Below are positions 27,121-35,913 of a DNA stretch of 64,000 nt, piece after piece (the stretch's first letter is position 1; each line of letters begins with the position of its first letter). Under the pieces are notes generated by a model, which worked only from the letters and a program-made list of their open reading frames with translations, did no database searches and was not told the DNA's origin. The position numbers were made by a program, and so were the translations under genes. This DNA is from Aquabacterium fontiphilum. Its GTDB lineage: Bacteria > Pseudomonadota > Gammaproteobacteria > Burkholderiales > Burkholderiaceae_C. The stretch lies in NCBI RefSeq assembly GCF_009909205.1, contig NZ_JAAAPN010000001.1, positions 1-64,000 on the forward strand, read 5' to 3'.

Positions 27121-28356
27121 ATGTCGCAAGCAACGTCGCGCAAGAAGCTGGTGGTCATCGGCAACGGCATGGCCGGCATGCGCACGCTCGAAGAGCTGCT
27201 GAAGCTGTCGCCCGATCTGTACGACATCACCGTGTTCGGGGCTGAGCCTCATCCGAACTACAACCGCATCATGCTGTCGCCCGTCCTGGCGGGCGAGCAG
27301 ACAATCGACGACATCATCCTCAACCCGCTGAGCTGGTATGAGCGCCACGGCATCACGCTGCACCTGGGGCAGACCGTTACCGAGGTCGATCGCCGGCGTC
27401 GCGTGGTCCACACCGCCGACGGCATCGAGGCCCACTACGACCGCCTGCTGCTGGCGACCGGCTCGCAGCCCTTCATCCTGCCCGTGCCGGGCCACACGCT
27501 GACGGGCGTGATCGCCTACCGCGACATCGCCGACACGCAGACCATGATCGAGACGGCGCGCACCCACCGCCACGCCGTGGTCATCGGAGGCGGGCTGTTG
27601 GGCCTGGAGGCCGCCAACGGCCTGCGCTTGCGCGGCATGGCGGTCACGGTGGTGCACATCAGCGAATGGCTGCTGGAGCGCCAGCTCGACCGCGAAGCCG
27701 CCGGCCTGCTGCAGGCCGAACTGGCCGCACGCGGCATCGGGTTTGAGCTGCAGGCGCATACGGCCGCCTGCCTGGACGACGGGCACGGGCGCGTGCGGGC
27801 GCTGGCGCTGAAGGACGGGCGCGAGCTGCCTGCCGATCTGGTGGTGATGGCCGCAGGCATCCGGCCCCAGGTGGCCCTGGCCGAGTCCATGGGGCTGCAG
27901 TGCAACCGCGGTGTGGTGGTGACCGACACCTTGCAGAGCATCACCGATCCCCGCATCTACGCCGTGGGCGAGTGCGCCAACCACCGCGGCACGGCCTACG
28001 GGCTGGTCGCCCCGCTGTATGAGCAGGCCAAGGTCTGCGCCACGCATCTGGCGCATTGGGGCATTGGCCGATACCAGGGCAGCCAGGTCAGCACCAAGCT
28101 CAAGGTCACGGGCATCGACCTGTTTTCAGCCGGTGACTTCATGGGCGCAGAGGGCACCGAATCGGTCTTCCTGCGCGACCCCCTGCGCGGCGTCTACAAA
28201 AAGCTGGTATTCAAGGGCCAGCAGCTGGTGGGGGCCTGCCTGTATGGCGACATCCGCGATGGCGCGTGGTACTTCGACCTGATCCGCAGCGGCGAGCCGG
28301 TGGCCAGCCAGCGCGACACCCTGGTCTTCGGCCCACCCCAGGCGGCCGCAGGGTGA
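27121..28356 (+). CDS. FAD/NAD(P)H oxidoreductase, probable electron donor for NasA
   Basis: A 411-residue flavoprotein equal in layout to the N-terminal half of NirB: VVIGNGMAGMRTLEEL (FAD), NRIMLSPVLAGE, LLLATGSQPF, VVIGGGLLGLEAANGL (NADH) and IYAVGECANHRG. It lacks NirB's [2Fe-2S] and sirohaem domains. In Klebsiella the small NasC diaphorase passes electrons from NADH to NasA, and this gene fits that role (inference). A strong GGAGGG precedes the ATG. It ends the operon, meeting the convergent phosphatase-kinase gene 33 bp later with no clear terminator. Confidence 0.87.
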   Translation: MSQATSRKKLVVIGNGMAGMRTLEELLKLSPDLYDITVFGAEPHPNYNRIMLSPVLAGEQTIDDIILNPLSWYERHGITLHLGQTVTEVDRRRRVVHTADGIEAHYDRLLLATGSQPFILPVPGHTLTGVIAYRDIADTQTMIETARTHRHAVVIGGGLLGLEAANGLRLRGMAVTVVHISEWLLERQLDREAAGLLQAELAARGIGFELQAHTAACLDDGHGRVRALALKDGRELPADLVVMAAGIRPQVALAESMGLQCNRGVVVTDTLQSITDPRIYAVGECANHRGTAYGLVAPLYEQAKVCATHLAHWGIGRYQGSQVSTKLKVTGIDLFSAGDFMGAEGTESVFLRDPLRGVYKKLVFKGQQLVGACLYGDIRDGAWYFDLIRSGEPVASQRDTLVFGPPQAAAG

Positions 28357-28389
28357 CACGGGGTGACACCGTCTGCCCGCTGACCGCCC

Positions 28390-30129
28390 TCACTGCCTGG
28401 GCAAGAAGACCAGCCAGTACACCAGCAACAGGTTGAACAACAAGGACACGCCAAAAGCGATCTGCCAGACCGCCGCCGGGTTCCGCTCCAGAAGGGCGGA
28501 AGCCCGGGGTGGTGTCAGTGGCCGCGAGGCCCCGCGCTCCAGCGCCAGCCTGAACTCTTCGGCCGTCTCGAAGCGTTGCTTGGGGTCGCGGGCCACGGCC
28601 TTGAGCACGACGTGGTCCAGCCAGATGGGCACATCCGGCCGCAGGCGCGAGGGCGCGACCGGGTCGCGCCGATAGGGCCCCAGCTGGTAGGGCTCGATCT
28701 CGCCATAGGGCAGGCGGCCCGTCAGCCACAGGTACAGCGAGACTCCCAGCGCAAACAGGTCCGACTGCGGCGTGGCCCGCGCCAGGGCCGCATCATCCGA
28801 CCACTGCTCCGGATTCATGAAGCTGGGGGTGCCCGCATGCAGCACCCGCACCGCTTCCGGCTCGCGGCCCGACAGCGCCACCCCCAGGTCCAGGATGCGC
28901 CACTGCCCGTCACGGCCCAGGTGGAGGTTATCGGGCTTGATGTCGCGGTGGATCACGCCATGCTGATGCAACCGCCCCAGCGTGCGGGTGAGGCTGATGG
29001 CGGCCTGCACGATGTCCGGCACGGCAAAGGGTGTCTTGCTGTCCAGCAAGTGGGCCAGCGACTGCCCGTCGAGCCAGTCCGACAGGGTGTAGAACGCCGT
29101 GGGGTTGACGGGCTCGGTGATGTGCAGCAGCCCCTCGGCCTGCCGCTCCGACACGCGCGCCCCCAGCCACGCTTCGTGCGCCAGCATGTCTCGCTCTTGC
29201 GCGTCGTTGGCGCGCGACTCGTGCAGGGTCTTGAGCGCATGCAGGCTGCCGCGCGCCTCATCGCGCACGCGGTACACCCGGTGCACACCATTGTTGAACA
29301 CCAGCGCCTCAACCACCATGCCATCCAGCCGCTCACCGGGCTGCAGGCGGGCCGGCACGGGCAACTGCCGCCCACGGCGGTTCGCATCGGCCAGGCTGCG
29401 GGTGTCCAGACCCCGCACCCGCAACACCAGCGCGGTGGCGTTGTCCCGGCCGCCGGCGGCCAGGGCCTTGTGCACCAGCGCGTGCGCCGCGTCCTGGGCG
29501 GTGCCCTGCATGGCCCACTCGCGCAGTTGCCTGGGCTTGAGCGGCGCATGCACGCCATCGGTGGTCAGCACAAAGGTGTCGCCCACCTGCATGTCGCCGT
29601 CGAGGTAATCCACGCGCAGCGCCTCATCGAGCCCCACGGCGCGGGTCAGGCCATTGTTGAACTCCGTGTGGCCCATGACGTGGTCTTGCGTGAGCTGCAG
29701 GCACTCGCCGTCGCGGATCAGCCAGGCCCGGCTGTCGCCCACGTGGGCCAGCGTGAACCCGTGCGCCCGCAGGACCAGGGCCGTCAACGTGCACAGGCCC
29801 GTCTCGGCAGGGGGCTCGCCGGGGCGCCGCGTGTGCTGGCGGCGCCGGTTGTGGTCGGCCAGCCAGGCGTTGTAGGCCACGATGAGGCGATCCAGCGCCA
29901 CGGTCGGGTCCCAGGTGGCCGGGGTGGCATACCAGTCGTGCAGCAGCGTCTGCACGGCGGTCCGCGCGGCCTCGCGGCCCAGGCCGCCGGCCGACACCCC
30001 GTCGGCCACCGCAGCCACCACGCCCCACGGGCCTTCGGCCGGACCAGGCAGGCGCACGCCGCCCCAGTCTTCCAGTGTGGTGCGCGGGCCCCGCTCCGAG
30101 GCAAAGCCGATGTCCAGATCAAAGCTCAT
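28390..30129 (-). CDS. Bifunctional PP2C phosphatase / Ser-Thr protein kinase, membrane-anchored
   Basis: A 579-residue fusion. Residues 1-240 are a PP2C phosphatase with metal-site aspartates D43 (VADGVSAGG), D132 (GDSRAW), D191 (TTDGVH) and D229 (GGRDN). Residues 270-535 are an Hanks-type kinase with K300, catalytic D396 (HRDIKPDN), DLG in place of DFG at 414-416, and GTPSFMNPE. A single TM helix closes the C-terminus (about 555-575), leaving both enzymes in the cytoplasm. A comparable gene sits within the nirBD-nas cluster of Pseudomonas aeruginosa (recalled), so a role in nitrate assimilation control is plausible but unproven. The GSxGxG glycine loop is weak. Confidence 0.9.
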   Translation of the reverse strand: MSFDLDIGFASERGPRTTLEDWGGVRLPGPAEGPWGVVAAVADGVSAGGLGREAARTAVQTLLHDWYATPATWDPTVALDRLIVAYNAWLADHNRRRQHTRRPGEPPAETGLCTLTALVLRAHGFTLAHVGDSRAWLIRDGECLQLTQDHVMGHTEFNNGLTRAVGLDEALRVDYLDGDMQVGDTFVLTTDGVHAPLKPRQLREWAMQGTAQDAAHALVHKALAAGGRDNATALVLRVRGLDTRSLADANRRGRQLPVPARLQPGERLDGMVVEALVFNNGVHRVYRVRDEARGSLHALKTLHESRANDAQERDMLAHEAWLGARVSERQAEGLLHITEPVNPTAFYTLSDWLDGQSLAHLLDSKTPFAVPDIVQAAISLTRTLGRLHQHGVIHRDIKPDNLHLGRDGQWRILDLGVALSGREPEAVRVLHAGTPSFMNPEQWSDDAALARATPQSDLFALGVSLYLWLTGRLPYGEIEPYQLGPYRRDPVAPSRLRPDVPIWLDHVVLKAVARDPKQRFETAEEFRLALERGASRPLTPPRASALLERNPAAVWQIAFGVSLLFNLLLVYWLVFLPRQ

Positions 30130-30248
30130 GCAGTCTCGAGCTTAGCGATTTATCCCTGCGTTCACGGGCCTCGCGTCCCATTGGCGCATCAAAACATCCA
30201 CAATGCAGCTTTGGCACCCCGTGTCCTCCAAACACACTGCCCCCGTTC

Positions 30249-31580
30249 ATGCCCTTGCCTTCCCTGTCCGTGTCTAGCCTCGTGCTGCGTGCCCGCCAGC
30301 TCGAGACCGAGGCCATTCAGTGCCTTGCGCGCCGTGTCGAACTGGTCGACGCCATCGGCCAGTGCATCGACGCCTTGCAGCGCGAACGCGGTGCCAGCAG
30401 CATCTACCTCGCCTCGGGTGGGCAGCGCTTCGGGGACGAACGGCTGGCGGCGGTGAGCGAGTCGCTTCCTTCCGAGAACCGCGTGCGCGTGCTGTTCGAG
30501 CAGCATGTGCAGGCCGGCTCCGGCGCGAGCCCCCGGCTGCTGTCGCTGATGGCCTGGGTGTTGCTGGATCTGGACGCCCTGCCCGAACTTCGCCAGCGGA
30601 TCGCCCAGCGCCGTCTGAGTGCGCAGGACAGCATATTGGCTTACAGCCGCTTGATTGGCAGCCAGGTTGAGCTGGTCTTCCACCTCGCAGATGCCGCATT
30701 GCACCCGGCGGTGTCACGCCAGCTGGTGGCGCTGGTCCACCTGCTGCAAGGCAAGGAGCTGGCCGGCCAGGAGCGCGCGCTCGGAGGGCAGTTGTTTGCC
30801 TCGGGCCAGCGCGACGAAGAGCAACAACAACGCATCGCGCACCTGATCGAGGCTCAGGAACGCAGCCTGGCGGTGTTTGAGGAGTTCGCCGACCCGGCCC
30901 AGGCCGAGGCCTGGCAGCAAGGCCAGCTCACCCCTCACATCGCGCAGATCGAGCGGCTGCGCCGCACCCTGTGCAGCACGGGCAGCCGTGTGGCGCTCGA
31001 TCCGGCCCAGGCCGAGTCTTGGTTTCAGGTCACCAGCCAACGCATCAGCCAGATGTGGCAGCTGGAGGTGTCGCTGGTTCAGGCGCTGCAGCACGACTGC
31101 CAGCAGCAGATCGAGGCCTCGCAGGCCCAATTGCAGGATGCGCAGGAGCTCCTCGACCAACTCAGGCAGAACCCGCCAGCGCACACCCACGCGGTGGAGC
31201 GGTTCTTCAGCGCCCATGGCGCCGATCTGCCGCCCCCAGTCCTGGCCCCGCTGAGCAATGTCGCCGAGCCAACGCGTCAGACCGCTCAGGCGGCAGGCGA
31301 CTCGCCGTTGGTTGAACTGCTGCAGGCCCAGTCGGCTCGCCTGGCCAGCATGGAGGCCGAACTGGAATCTGCCAAACGCGCCCTGAACGACCGCAAGGTG
31401 ATCGAGCGGGCCAAAGGCGCGCTGATGTCCCGGCTCGGCCTGAGCGAAGAGGCCGCCTACCGCGCGCTGCAAAAAGCGGCCATGGACCACAACAAGCGGC
31501 TCGTGGACATGGCCGAGGCGGCCCTGGCGCTGCCGGACCTGGCCTTCTCCTCCGGCCGAGAGCGCCCGCCAGCACGCTGA
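30249..31580 (+). CDS. nasR: NIT-ANTAR transcription antiterminator NasR
   Basis: A 443-residue soluble regulator. The N-terminal NIT domain (about 35-290) is helical and carries the family signature LQRERGASSIYLASGG near residue 43. After a linker, the ANTAR domain (about 365-425) reads RKVIERAKGALMSRLGLSEEAAYRALQ (shown in part). In Klebsiella NasR, nitrate or nitrite binding to NIT frees ANTAR to bind a two-hairpin leader RNA and stop termination. Such a leader lies upstream of nirB at 19716-19769. The ATG at 30249 gives the expected N-terminus. It is transcribed divergently from the phosphatase-kinase gene. Confidence 0.9.
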   Translation: MPLPSLSVSSLVLRARQLETEAIQCLARRVELVDAIGQCIDALQRERGASSIYLASGGQRFGDERLAAVSESLPSENRVRVLFEQHVQAGSGASPRLLSLMAWVLLDLDALPELRQRIAQRRLSAQDSILAYSRLIGSQVELVFHLADAALHPAVSRQLVALVHLLQGKELAGQERALGGQLFASGQRDEEQQQRIAHLIEAQERSLAVFEEFADPAQAEAWQQGQLTPHIAQIERLRRTLCSTGSRVALDPAQAESWFQVTSQRISQMWQLEVSLVQALQHDCQQQIEASQAQLQDAQELLDQLRQNPPAHTHAVERFFSAHGADLPPPVLAPLSNVAEPTRQTAQAAGDSPLVELLQAQSARLASMEAELESAKRALNDRKVIERAKGALMSRLGLSEEAAYRALQKAAMDHNKRLVDMAEAALALPDLAFSSGRERPPAR

Positions 31581-31590
31581 ACCGCGCCCG

Positions 31591-31812
31591 TCAGCGGGCC
31601 CTCGCCATCCTGATCGCGTCGAACGGGCAGACCACCGCACACCGGGCACACCCCGTGCAGCCCGGCACATCGTGCAGCACCGCCTGCTTCGGCCCCCAGC
31701 CGCGGGGATGCGCAGACGCCAGCCACAGCACCCGTGGGGGACACGCCGCCACGCAGCGGCCGCAGCCCGTGCAACGGGCGGGGTCGACCTGGGGCAGGGC
31801 GGCAGCGGCCAT
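31591..31812 (-). CDS. Ferredoxin-like protein with two [4Fe-4S] motifs
   Basis: A 73-residue protein with two cluster motifs: CTGCGRCVAACPP and CTGCARCAVVCPF. The first three cysteines and the distant fourth in each are in place for 2[4Fe-4S]. The ATG at 31812 is used; a GTG at 31830 that overlaps the stop of the glutathione transferase gene (GTGA) would add six residues and suggests coupling. It is an electron carrier of unknown partner; its end is 10 bp from the convergent nasR. Confidence 0.8.
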   Translation of the reverse strand: MAAAALPQVDPARCTGCGRCVAACPPRVLWLASAHPRGWGPKQAVLHDVPGCTGCARCAVVCPFDAIRMARAR

Positions 31813-31826
31813 GATCCGCGGGCTTG

Positions 31827-32720
31827 TCACCCGCCAGCGGCCAGCTTGTCCTGGGTTTTCGTCTCGAAGTCGGTGGCGTCGTGCCGTTCGTGCAACTGCG
31901 TGGCCGGGTCGCCCCAGACCCGGTTCACCATGCGGCCACGCCGCGCGGCCGGGCGCTGGGCGATCTCATCGGCCCAGCGCAGCACATTCGTGTAGGTGTG
32001 CACCTGCAGGAACTCACCGGCCTCATACAACTGGCCCTTGGCCAGTGCGCCATACCAGGGCCACACAGCCATGTCTGCGATCGTGTAGTCGTCGCCAGTC
32101 AGGTAGCGGCGCTCGGCCAACAGCCGATCAAGCACATCCATCTGGCGCTTGACCTCCATCGCATAGCGGTCGATGGCGTACTCGATCTTCTCGGGCGCAT
32201 AGGCATAGAAGTGGCCAAAGCCCCCACCCAGAAAGGGCGCACTGCCCATCTGCCAGAACAGCCACGACAGACACTCGGCCCGCTGCGCCGGCTCGGTGGG
32301 CAGGAAGGCGCCGAACTTCTCGGCCAGGTACATCAGGATGGCGCCCGACTCGAACACGCGGATGGGCTGACCGCCCTGGGCCTCAGGGCTGCGATCAAGC
32401 AACGCGGGGATCTTGGAGTTCGGGTTGACGGCCACGAAGCCACTGCCGAACTGCGCGCCTTCGTTGATGCGGATGAGCCACGCATCGTACTCGGCACCCG
32501 CGTGCCCCAGGGCCAGCAACTCTTCGAGCATCACCGTCACTTTGGCGCCATTGGGCGTGCCCAGCGAATACAACTGCAGCGGGTGCCGGCCGACGGGCAG
32601 CTCGGCCTCGTGCGTCGCACCGGCGATCGGTCGGTTGATGTTGGCGAACTGGCCGCCGTGGCCCTGCTTCCAGGTCCAGACCTTGGGCGGGGTGTAGGGG
32701 GTCGGGGCAGACTCGGCCAT
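31827..32720 (-). CDS. yghU: Glutathione-dependent disulfide-bond oxidoreductase, YghU-type GST
   Basis: A 297-residue thioredoxin-fold/GST protein. N-terminal WTWKQGHGGQFANINRPIAG, then LYSLGTPNGAKVTVMLEEL and VNPNSKIPALLD give the glutathione site; LTGDDYTIADMAVWPWYG is the GST C-terminal N-capping motif. The long N-terminal extension is the hallmark of the YghU/YfcG group, which bind two glutathiones and reduce disulfides. GGAG precedes the ATG. It is followed by the ferredoxin-like gene with coding overlap or near-overlap. Confidence 0.9.
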   Translation of the reverse strand: MAESAPTPYTPPKVWTWKQGHGGQFANINRPIAGATHEAELPVGRHPLQLYSLGTPNGAKVTVMLEELLALGHAGAEYDAWLIRINEGAQFGSGFVAVNPNSKIPALLDRSPEAQGGQPIRVFESGAILMYLAEKFGAFLPTEPAQRAECLSWLFWQMGSAPFLGGGFGHFYAYAPEKIEYAIDRYAMEVKRQMDVLDRLLAERRYLTGDDYTIADMAVWPWYGALAKGQLYEAGEFLQVHTYTNVLRWADEIAQRPAARRGRMVNRVWGDPATQLHERHDATDFETKTQDKLAAGG

Positions 32721-32752
32721 CTCAGCGCTCCTGTTGCACGGTGGCCCGCAGG

Positions 32753-33331
32753 TTAGCAAAGTCTGCCGCGCTGTTCGGCCTTGGCCAGCCAGGCCTCACG
32801 CTGCGCAGGGGTAGACGTCTTGACCGAACCAAAGCTGTGGATGCGCACCGGCTTGATGCCCGAGAACTCGAGGATGGTGCGGCGCATCTGGTGGTGGCCT
32901 GGCATGCGGTTGACCAGCCAGTAGTACCAGGGCGGCGAGTCCATCGTCACCAGCAACTCGGCACTGCGCCCGCTGAGCAGGCGGTCCCAGAAAGGGCTGC
33001 CCTCGCGGTACTTGAAGGCAAAACCGGGCAGAAACACCCGGTCGATGAAGCCCTTGAGCAGCGCCGGCATCGCGCCCCACCAGATCGGGTAGGCGAAGAC
33101 GAGGTGGTCGGCCCAGGTGATGGCCTCACGCGCCGCCTGCAGATCGGGCTCCAGCGGCTGACTGCCCTGGTAGCCGCCATGCAGGATGGGATCGAAGCGC
33201 AGGTCGGCCAGCCGCATCATCCGGACGGTGTGGCCCGCCGCGGCGGCGCCGTCGGCATAACGCTGCGTGAGCGCACCACACAGGCTGTCGGAACGGGGAT
33301 GGCCCAACACGATGAGGATCTTTCGGGACAT
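32753..33331 (-). CDS. Flavodoxin-fold NAD(P)H:quinone oxidoreductase
   Basis: A 192-residue FMN/FAD protein of the KefF/MdaB/NQO1 group: VLGHPRSDSLCGAL phosphate loop, AYPIWWGAMPALLKGFIDR and FKYREGS. The family reduces quinones by two electrons and protects against electrophiles. AAGGAGG lies just upstream of the ATG. It diverges from a TetR gene across 87 bp with two near-identical palindromic sites, so it is very probably the repressor's target. The YghU gene begins 32 bp downstream and may be cotranscribed. Confidence 0.87.
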   Translation of the reverse strand: MSRKILIVLGHPRSDSLCGALTQRYADGAAAAGHTVRMMRLADLRFDPILHGGYQGSQPLEPDLQAAREAITWADHLVFAYPIWWGAMPALLKGFIDRVFLPGFAFKYREGSPFWDRLLSGRSAELLVTMDSPPWYYWLVNRMPGHHQMRRTILEFSGIKPVRIHSFGSVKTSTPAQREAWLAKAEQRGRLC

Positions 33332-33345
33332 GGCGCCCTCCTTCT

Positions 33346-33360
33346 CTAGACAGTGTCAAG
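33346..33360. promoter_or_regulatory. TetR operator site 1
   Basis: CTAGACAGTGTCAAG contains the palindrome GACA-G-TGTC. It begins right behind the Shine-Dalgarno sequence of the quinone reductase gene. The same 15-mer, differing only at the central base, recurs at 33380-33394. Repression of the reductase by the divergent TetR protein is inferred. Confidence 0.7.
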
Positions 33361-33379
33361 TGCATCCTAGAGTCAGCCA

Positions 33380-33394
33380 CTAGACACTGTCAAG
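33380..33394. promoter_or_regulatory. TetR operator site 2
   Basis: CTAGACACTGTCAAG contains the palindrome GACA-C-TGTC and matches site 1 at 14 of 15 positions. The two centres are 34 bp apart. It lies 25 bp before the TetR start, so it could also mediate autoregulation. Confidence 0.7.
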
Positions 33395-33418
33395 CGGATT
33401 CGGCATCATCATGTCGCC

Positions 33419-34039
33419 ATGGCACATTCCTCTCCGTCTGCCGCGCCCCCTGCGGCACGCGATCTGCGCACGGACATCCTCGAGACAGCCCGCGCGCTGC
33501 TGGACGAATCTGGCGCGGCCGCGCTCAGCATGCGCGAGGTGGCCCGCCGCGCCGGCGTCACCCACCAGGCCCCGTACCACCACTTCGGCGACCGCGCCAC
33601 CATCCTGGCCGAGCTGGTGGCCCAGGGATTCGAAGCGCTGGCCGAGGCGTTGCGCACCGCCCATGCCGCCGCCCGCGACGACCTGCGCGCGGCCGTGCTC
33701 GCGTCGGGCCGGGCCTACATCGACTTCGCCTTGCAACACCCTGGCGTGTTCCGGATCATGTTCCGCCCCGAGACCTGCGACCCGGCACGCTTCCCCGCCG
33801 TCCAGGCAGCCGGACAGGCGGCCCAGGCGGCCCTGACCGCGCTGGTGGAACAGGTGCACGGCCCGCGGTGCACGCCTGCGCTGTGCATGGTGTACTGGGC
33901 CCACGTCCATGGCATGGCCAGCCTGCTGCTCGACGGCTCGCTGGGCCAGGAATGCCCGGCAGGGCCGATGCGCGAGGCCTTGCTCGATCAGGTCGGGCAG
34001 ACCTTTGCCGACCTGGTCATGGCTCAGCAACCCGTGTAG
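33419..34039 (+). CDS. TetR/AcrR family transcriptional regulator
   Basis: A 206-residue regulator with an N-terminal helix-turn-helix (ILETARALLDESGAAALSM, REVARRAGVTHQAPYHHFGD) and a C-terminal ligand domain of the TetR_C-type with ALQHPGVFRIMFRPE. The recognition helix THQAPYHHF is usual for the AcrR group. It is divergent from the quinone reductase gene and flanked by two operator-like palindromes. The inducer is probably a quinone or electrophile (inference). Its end overlaps the end of the convergent amidase-like gene by 16 bp. Confidence 0.88.
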   Translation: MAHSSPSAAPPAARDLRTDILETARALLDESGAAALSMREVARRAGVTHQAPYHHFGDRATILAELVAQGFEALAEALRTAHAAARDDLRAAVLASGRAYIDFALQHPGVFRIMFRPETCDPARFPAVQAAGQAAQAALTALVEQVHGPRCTPALCMVYWAHVHGMASLLLDGSLGQECPAGPMREALLDQVGQTFADLVMAQQPV

Positions 34040-34812
34040 TCGATGTAGCCCTTGTTGATGCTGCCCACCTTGCGCTTGAGCCGGTAGACGCCGCCGCCCT
34101 CGCGCGTCAGCGAGGCGTCGGTGTTGCCCTCGATGGTGTGCAGGTAGCCGCCTTCGACACGCTCGACAAAGCCGGTGTGGCCCATGCCGCCACCGAAATC
34201 CATGATGAACACCATGCCCGGCCGGATCAGGCTGGGGTTGGCCACGGCGTCGCGTGCGGCCAGGCGCTGCGCGCCCTGTCGCTGGGCGTTGTTCCAGTGG
34301 GCCAGACAGCCCGCCGTCCTGAACATGGGGTTGCCACGCCCGGCCTCGTGCGCGGCCTCGTCAAAACACCAGTAGGTGAAGGCGCAGCACCAGGCCAGCC
34401 CCGGCGACACGCCGGCGCGCCTCAGATAGGCCTCGACCTCGGGGCCCCGGTTGCTGTTGCGCGGCACCTCCAGCACGCCGATCTGCGACGCGGCCTTGTC
34501 GAGCACCGCCGCCAGAAAGGGCGCTGCCGCGTTGTCGACCTGCGGCACCCGCTCGGTGCCGAACAGGGCGGCCCAGGTCAGCGCGCCCACCTCGCCATCG
34601 GTGCGCAAGGGCTGGCCCTGGTCATCGAGGTGGCGCGCCTGAAACAGCATCACCGCCTGCTTCATGCGCGGGCCGAAGGTCGGGTTGTCGGCATCCAGCA
34701 CAATCGCGTCGCCGCCACGCAGCGCCAGTGCCTTGTTGAGCGCGTTCTTCAGCGCCTTGACGATGCGGGCGTCGGCTTCGCCCATCTTGATCAACCGGCC
34801 GGGGTACTTCAT
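34024..34812 (-). CDS. Peptidoglycan-binding / CHAP-like amidase protein
   Basis: A 262-residue protein with an N-terminal peptidoglycan-binding three-helix domain (about 10-95; KNALNKALALRGGD, FGPRMKQAVMLFQARHLD, DGEVGALTWAALFG) and a C-terminal NlpC/P60-like or CHAP domain with a Cys in AWCCAFTYWCFDEA, a His in GGGMGHTGFVE and IEGNTDAS. Lack of a signal peptide and this layout resemble phage-type or T6SS-type endolysins and toxins, but no partner gene is seen nearby. The ATG at 34812 has GAAGGGA upstream. Confidence 0.75.
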   Translation of the reverse strand: MKYPGRLIKMGEADARIVKALKNALNKALALRGGDAIVLDADNPTFGPRMKQAVMLFQARHLDDQGQPLRTDGEVGALTWAALFGTERVPQVDNAAAPFLAAVLDKAASQIGVLEVPRNSNRGPEVEAYLRRAGVSPGLAWCCAFTYWCFDEAAHEAGRGNPMFRTAGCLAHWNNAQRQGAQRLAARDAVANPSLIRPGMVFIMDFGGGMGHTGFVERVEGGYLHTIEGNTDASLTREGGGVYRLKRKVGSINKGYIDYTGC

Positions 34813-34897
34813 GCGCGATCCCTTCGCGTGTGTATCAACCCCCAGTCTCGCGCGTTGCATCGCGCCCGCCCATCACTAAGCTTAGGGATGACAGCCC

Positions 34898-35893
34898 ATG
34901 CATGACCCCATCGCCTCGCTGCGCGACGCCATTGCCGCCTGGCCCACCCTGCCCGCCGACGCGCAGCGCTGCTTCCACGGCCGCGGCGGTCTGTACCCCG
35001 GTTGCGAAGCCTGGACGCTGGACTGGTTCGCGCCCGTCTGGCTGTTGACCTGCTTCGCGCCCTTGAGTGACGCCACGCTGGCCATCGCCGATGCGGTGCA
35101 CCAGGCGCTGGCCGCCCGCTGGGCCGCGCTCGCGCCCGGCCAGCCGCTCAACCTGGTGCTGCAACACCGCGACGAGATCCGGGCCGACACGCGGGTGCTC
35201 GCCGGTGCCGTGCCCGAGCCGCACGTGGTCAGCGAACAGGGCGCGCGCTTTCGGGTGCACCTGCTGCGCGGCTACAACCACGGCCTGTTTCTGGACATGG
35301 CCGCTGGCCGACAGTGGGTGCGCGAGCAGGTGGCCAGCCGCGTGGCGCAGGGCCAGGGCTGCAAGGTGCTCAACCTGTTTGCCTACACCTGCGCCTTCTC
35401 GGTCGTGGCCATGCAGGCCGGGGCCGATCAGGTGGTCAACATCGACATGGCAGCGGGCGCACTCAACATCGGCAAGGCCAATCACGCGCTCAACGGCCTG
35501 GGCGCGGGCGCGAGCTTTCTGCCGCACGACATCTTCAGCTCGTGGGGCAAGCTCAACCGCTGCGGCCCCTATGACCTGGTCATCGCCGACCCACCGTCGT
35601 ACCAGAAGGGCAGCTTCGTGGCCGAGAAAGACTACGCCCGGCTCATCCGCCGCCTGCCCGCGTTGCTGGCGCCCGGTGGCCAGGCCCTGCTGTGCCTGAA
35701 CTCGCCCAAGCGCAACACCGCCTTTCTGCAGGACCTGGTGGCCGCCGAGGCGCCCAGCCTGGTGTTCGAGCAGCGTCTGCCCAACCCGCCGGCCTTTGCC
35801 GATGCGCAGCCCGAGCGCGCGCTCAAGGTGCTGGTGTTTCGGCTGGATGCGCAGGACGGGTCAGGCGGGCCGGGCGAGCCGATGGTGCCCTGA
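34898..35893 (+). CDS. Class I SAM-dependent RNA methyltransferase (RlmI/RlmK-like)
   Basis: A 331-residue methyltransferase. SAM motif I is VLNLFAYTCAFSVVAMQAGA, motif II VNIDMAAGALNIGKAN, and the catalytic motif IADPPSYQKGSF matches the DPPSY/DPPxF box of RlmI, RlmK and RlmL proteins that modify 23S rRNA. No PUA domain is present, so the target base is uncertain. The N-terminal 110 residues are a family-specific lid with GRGGLYPGCE. The ATG at 34898 is 85 bp from the divergent amidase-like gene start. Confidence 0.8.
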   Translation: MHDPIASLRDAIAAWPTLPADAQRCFHGRGGLYPGCEAWTLDWFAPVWLLTCFAPLSDATLAIADAVHQALAARWAALAPGQPLNLVLQHRDEIRADTRVLAGAVPEPHVVSEQGARFRVHLLRGYNHGLFLDMAAGRQWVREQVASRVAQGQGCKVLNLFAYTCAFSVVAMQAGADQVVNIDMAAGALNIGKANHALNGLGAGASFLPHDIFSSWGKLNRCGPYDLVIADPPSYQKGSFVAEKDYARLIRRLPALLAPGGQALLCLNSPKRNTAFLQDLVAAEAPSLVFEQRLPNPPAFADAQPERALKVLVFRLDAQDGSGGPGEPMVP

Positions 35894-35913
35894 GGCAAAC
35901 TTTGCCGCAGCAA

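Noticed and set aside
28351..28372. Direct repeat GGGTGACAC at the end of the flavoprotein gene
   Set aside because: Only two short copies that span the stop codon; no regulatory reading is supported.
30214..30232. TTGGCACCCCGTGTCC upstream of nasR as a sigma-54 promoter
   Set aside because: The -24 GG is present, but the required GC 10 bases later is missing.
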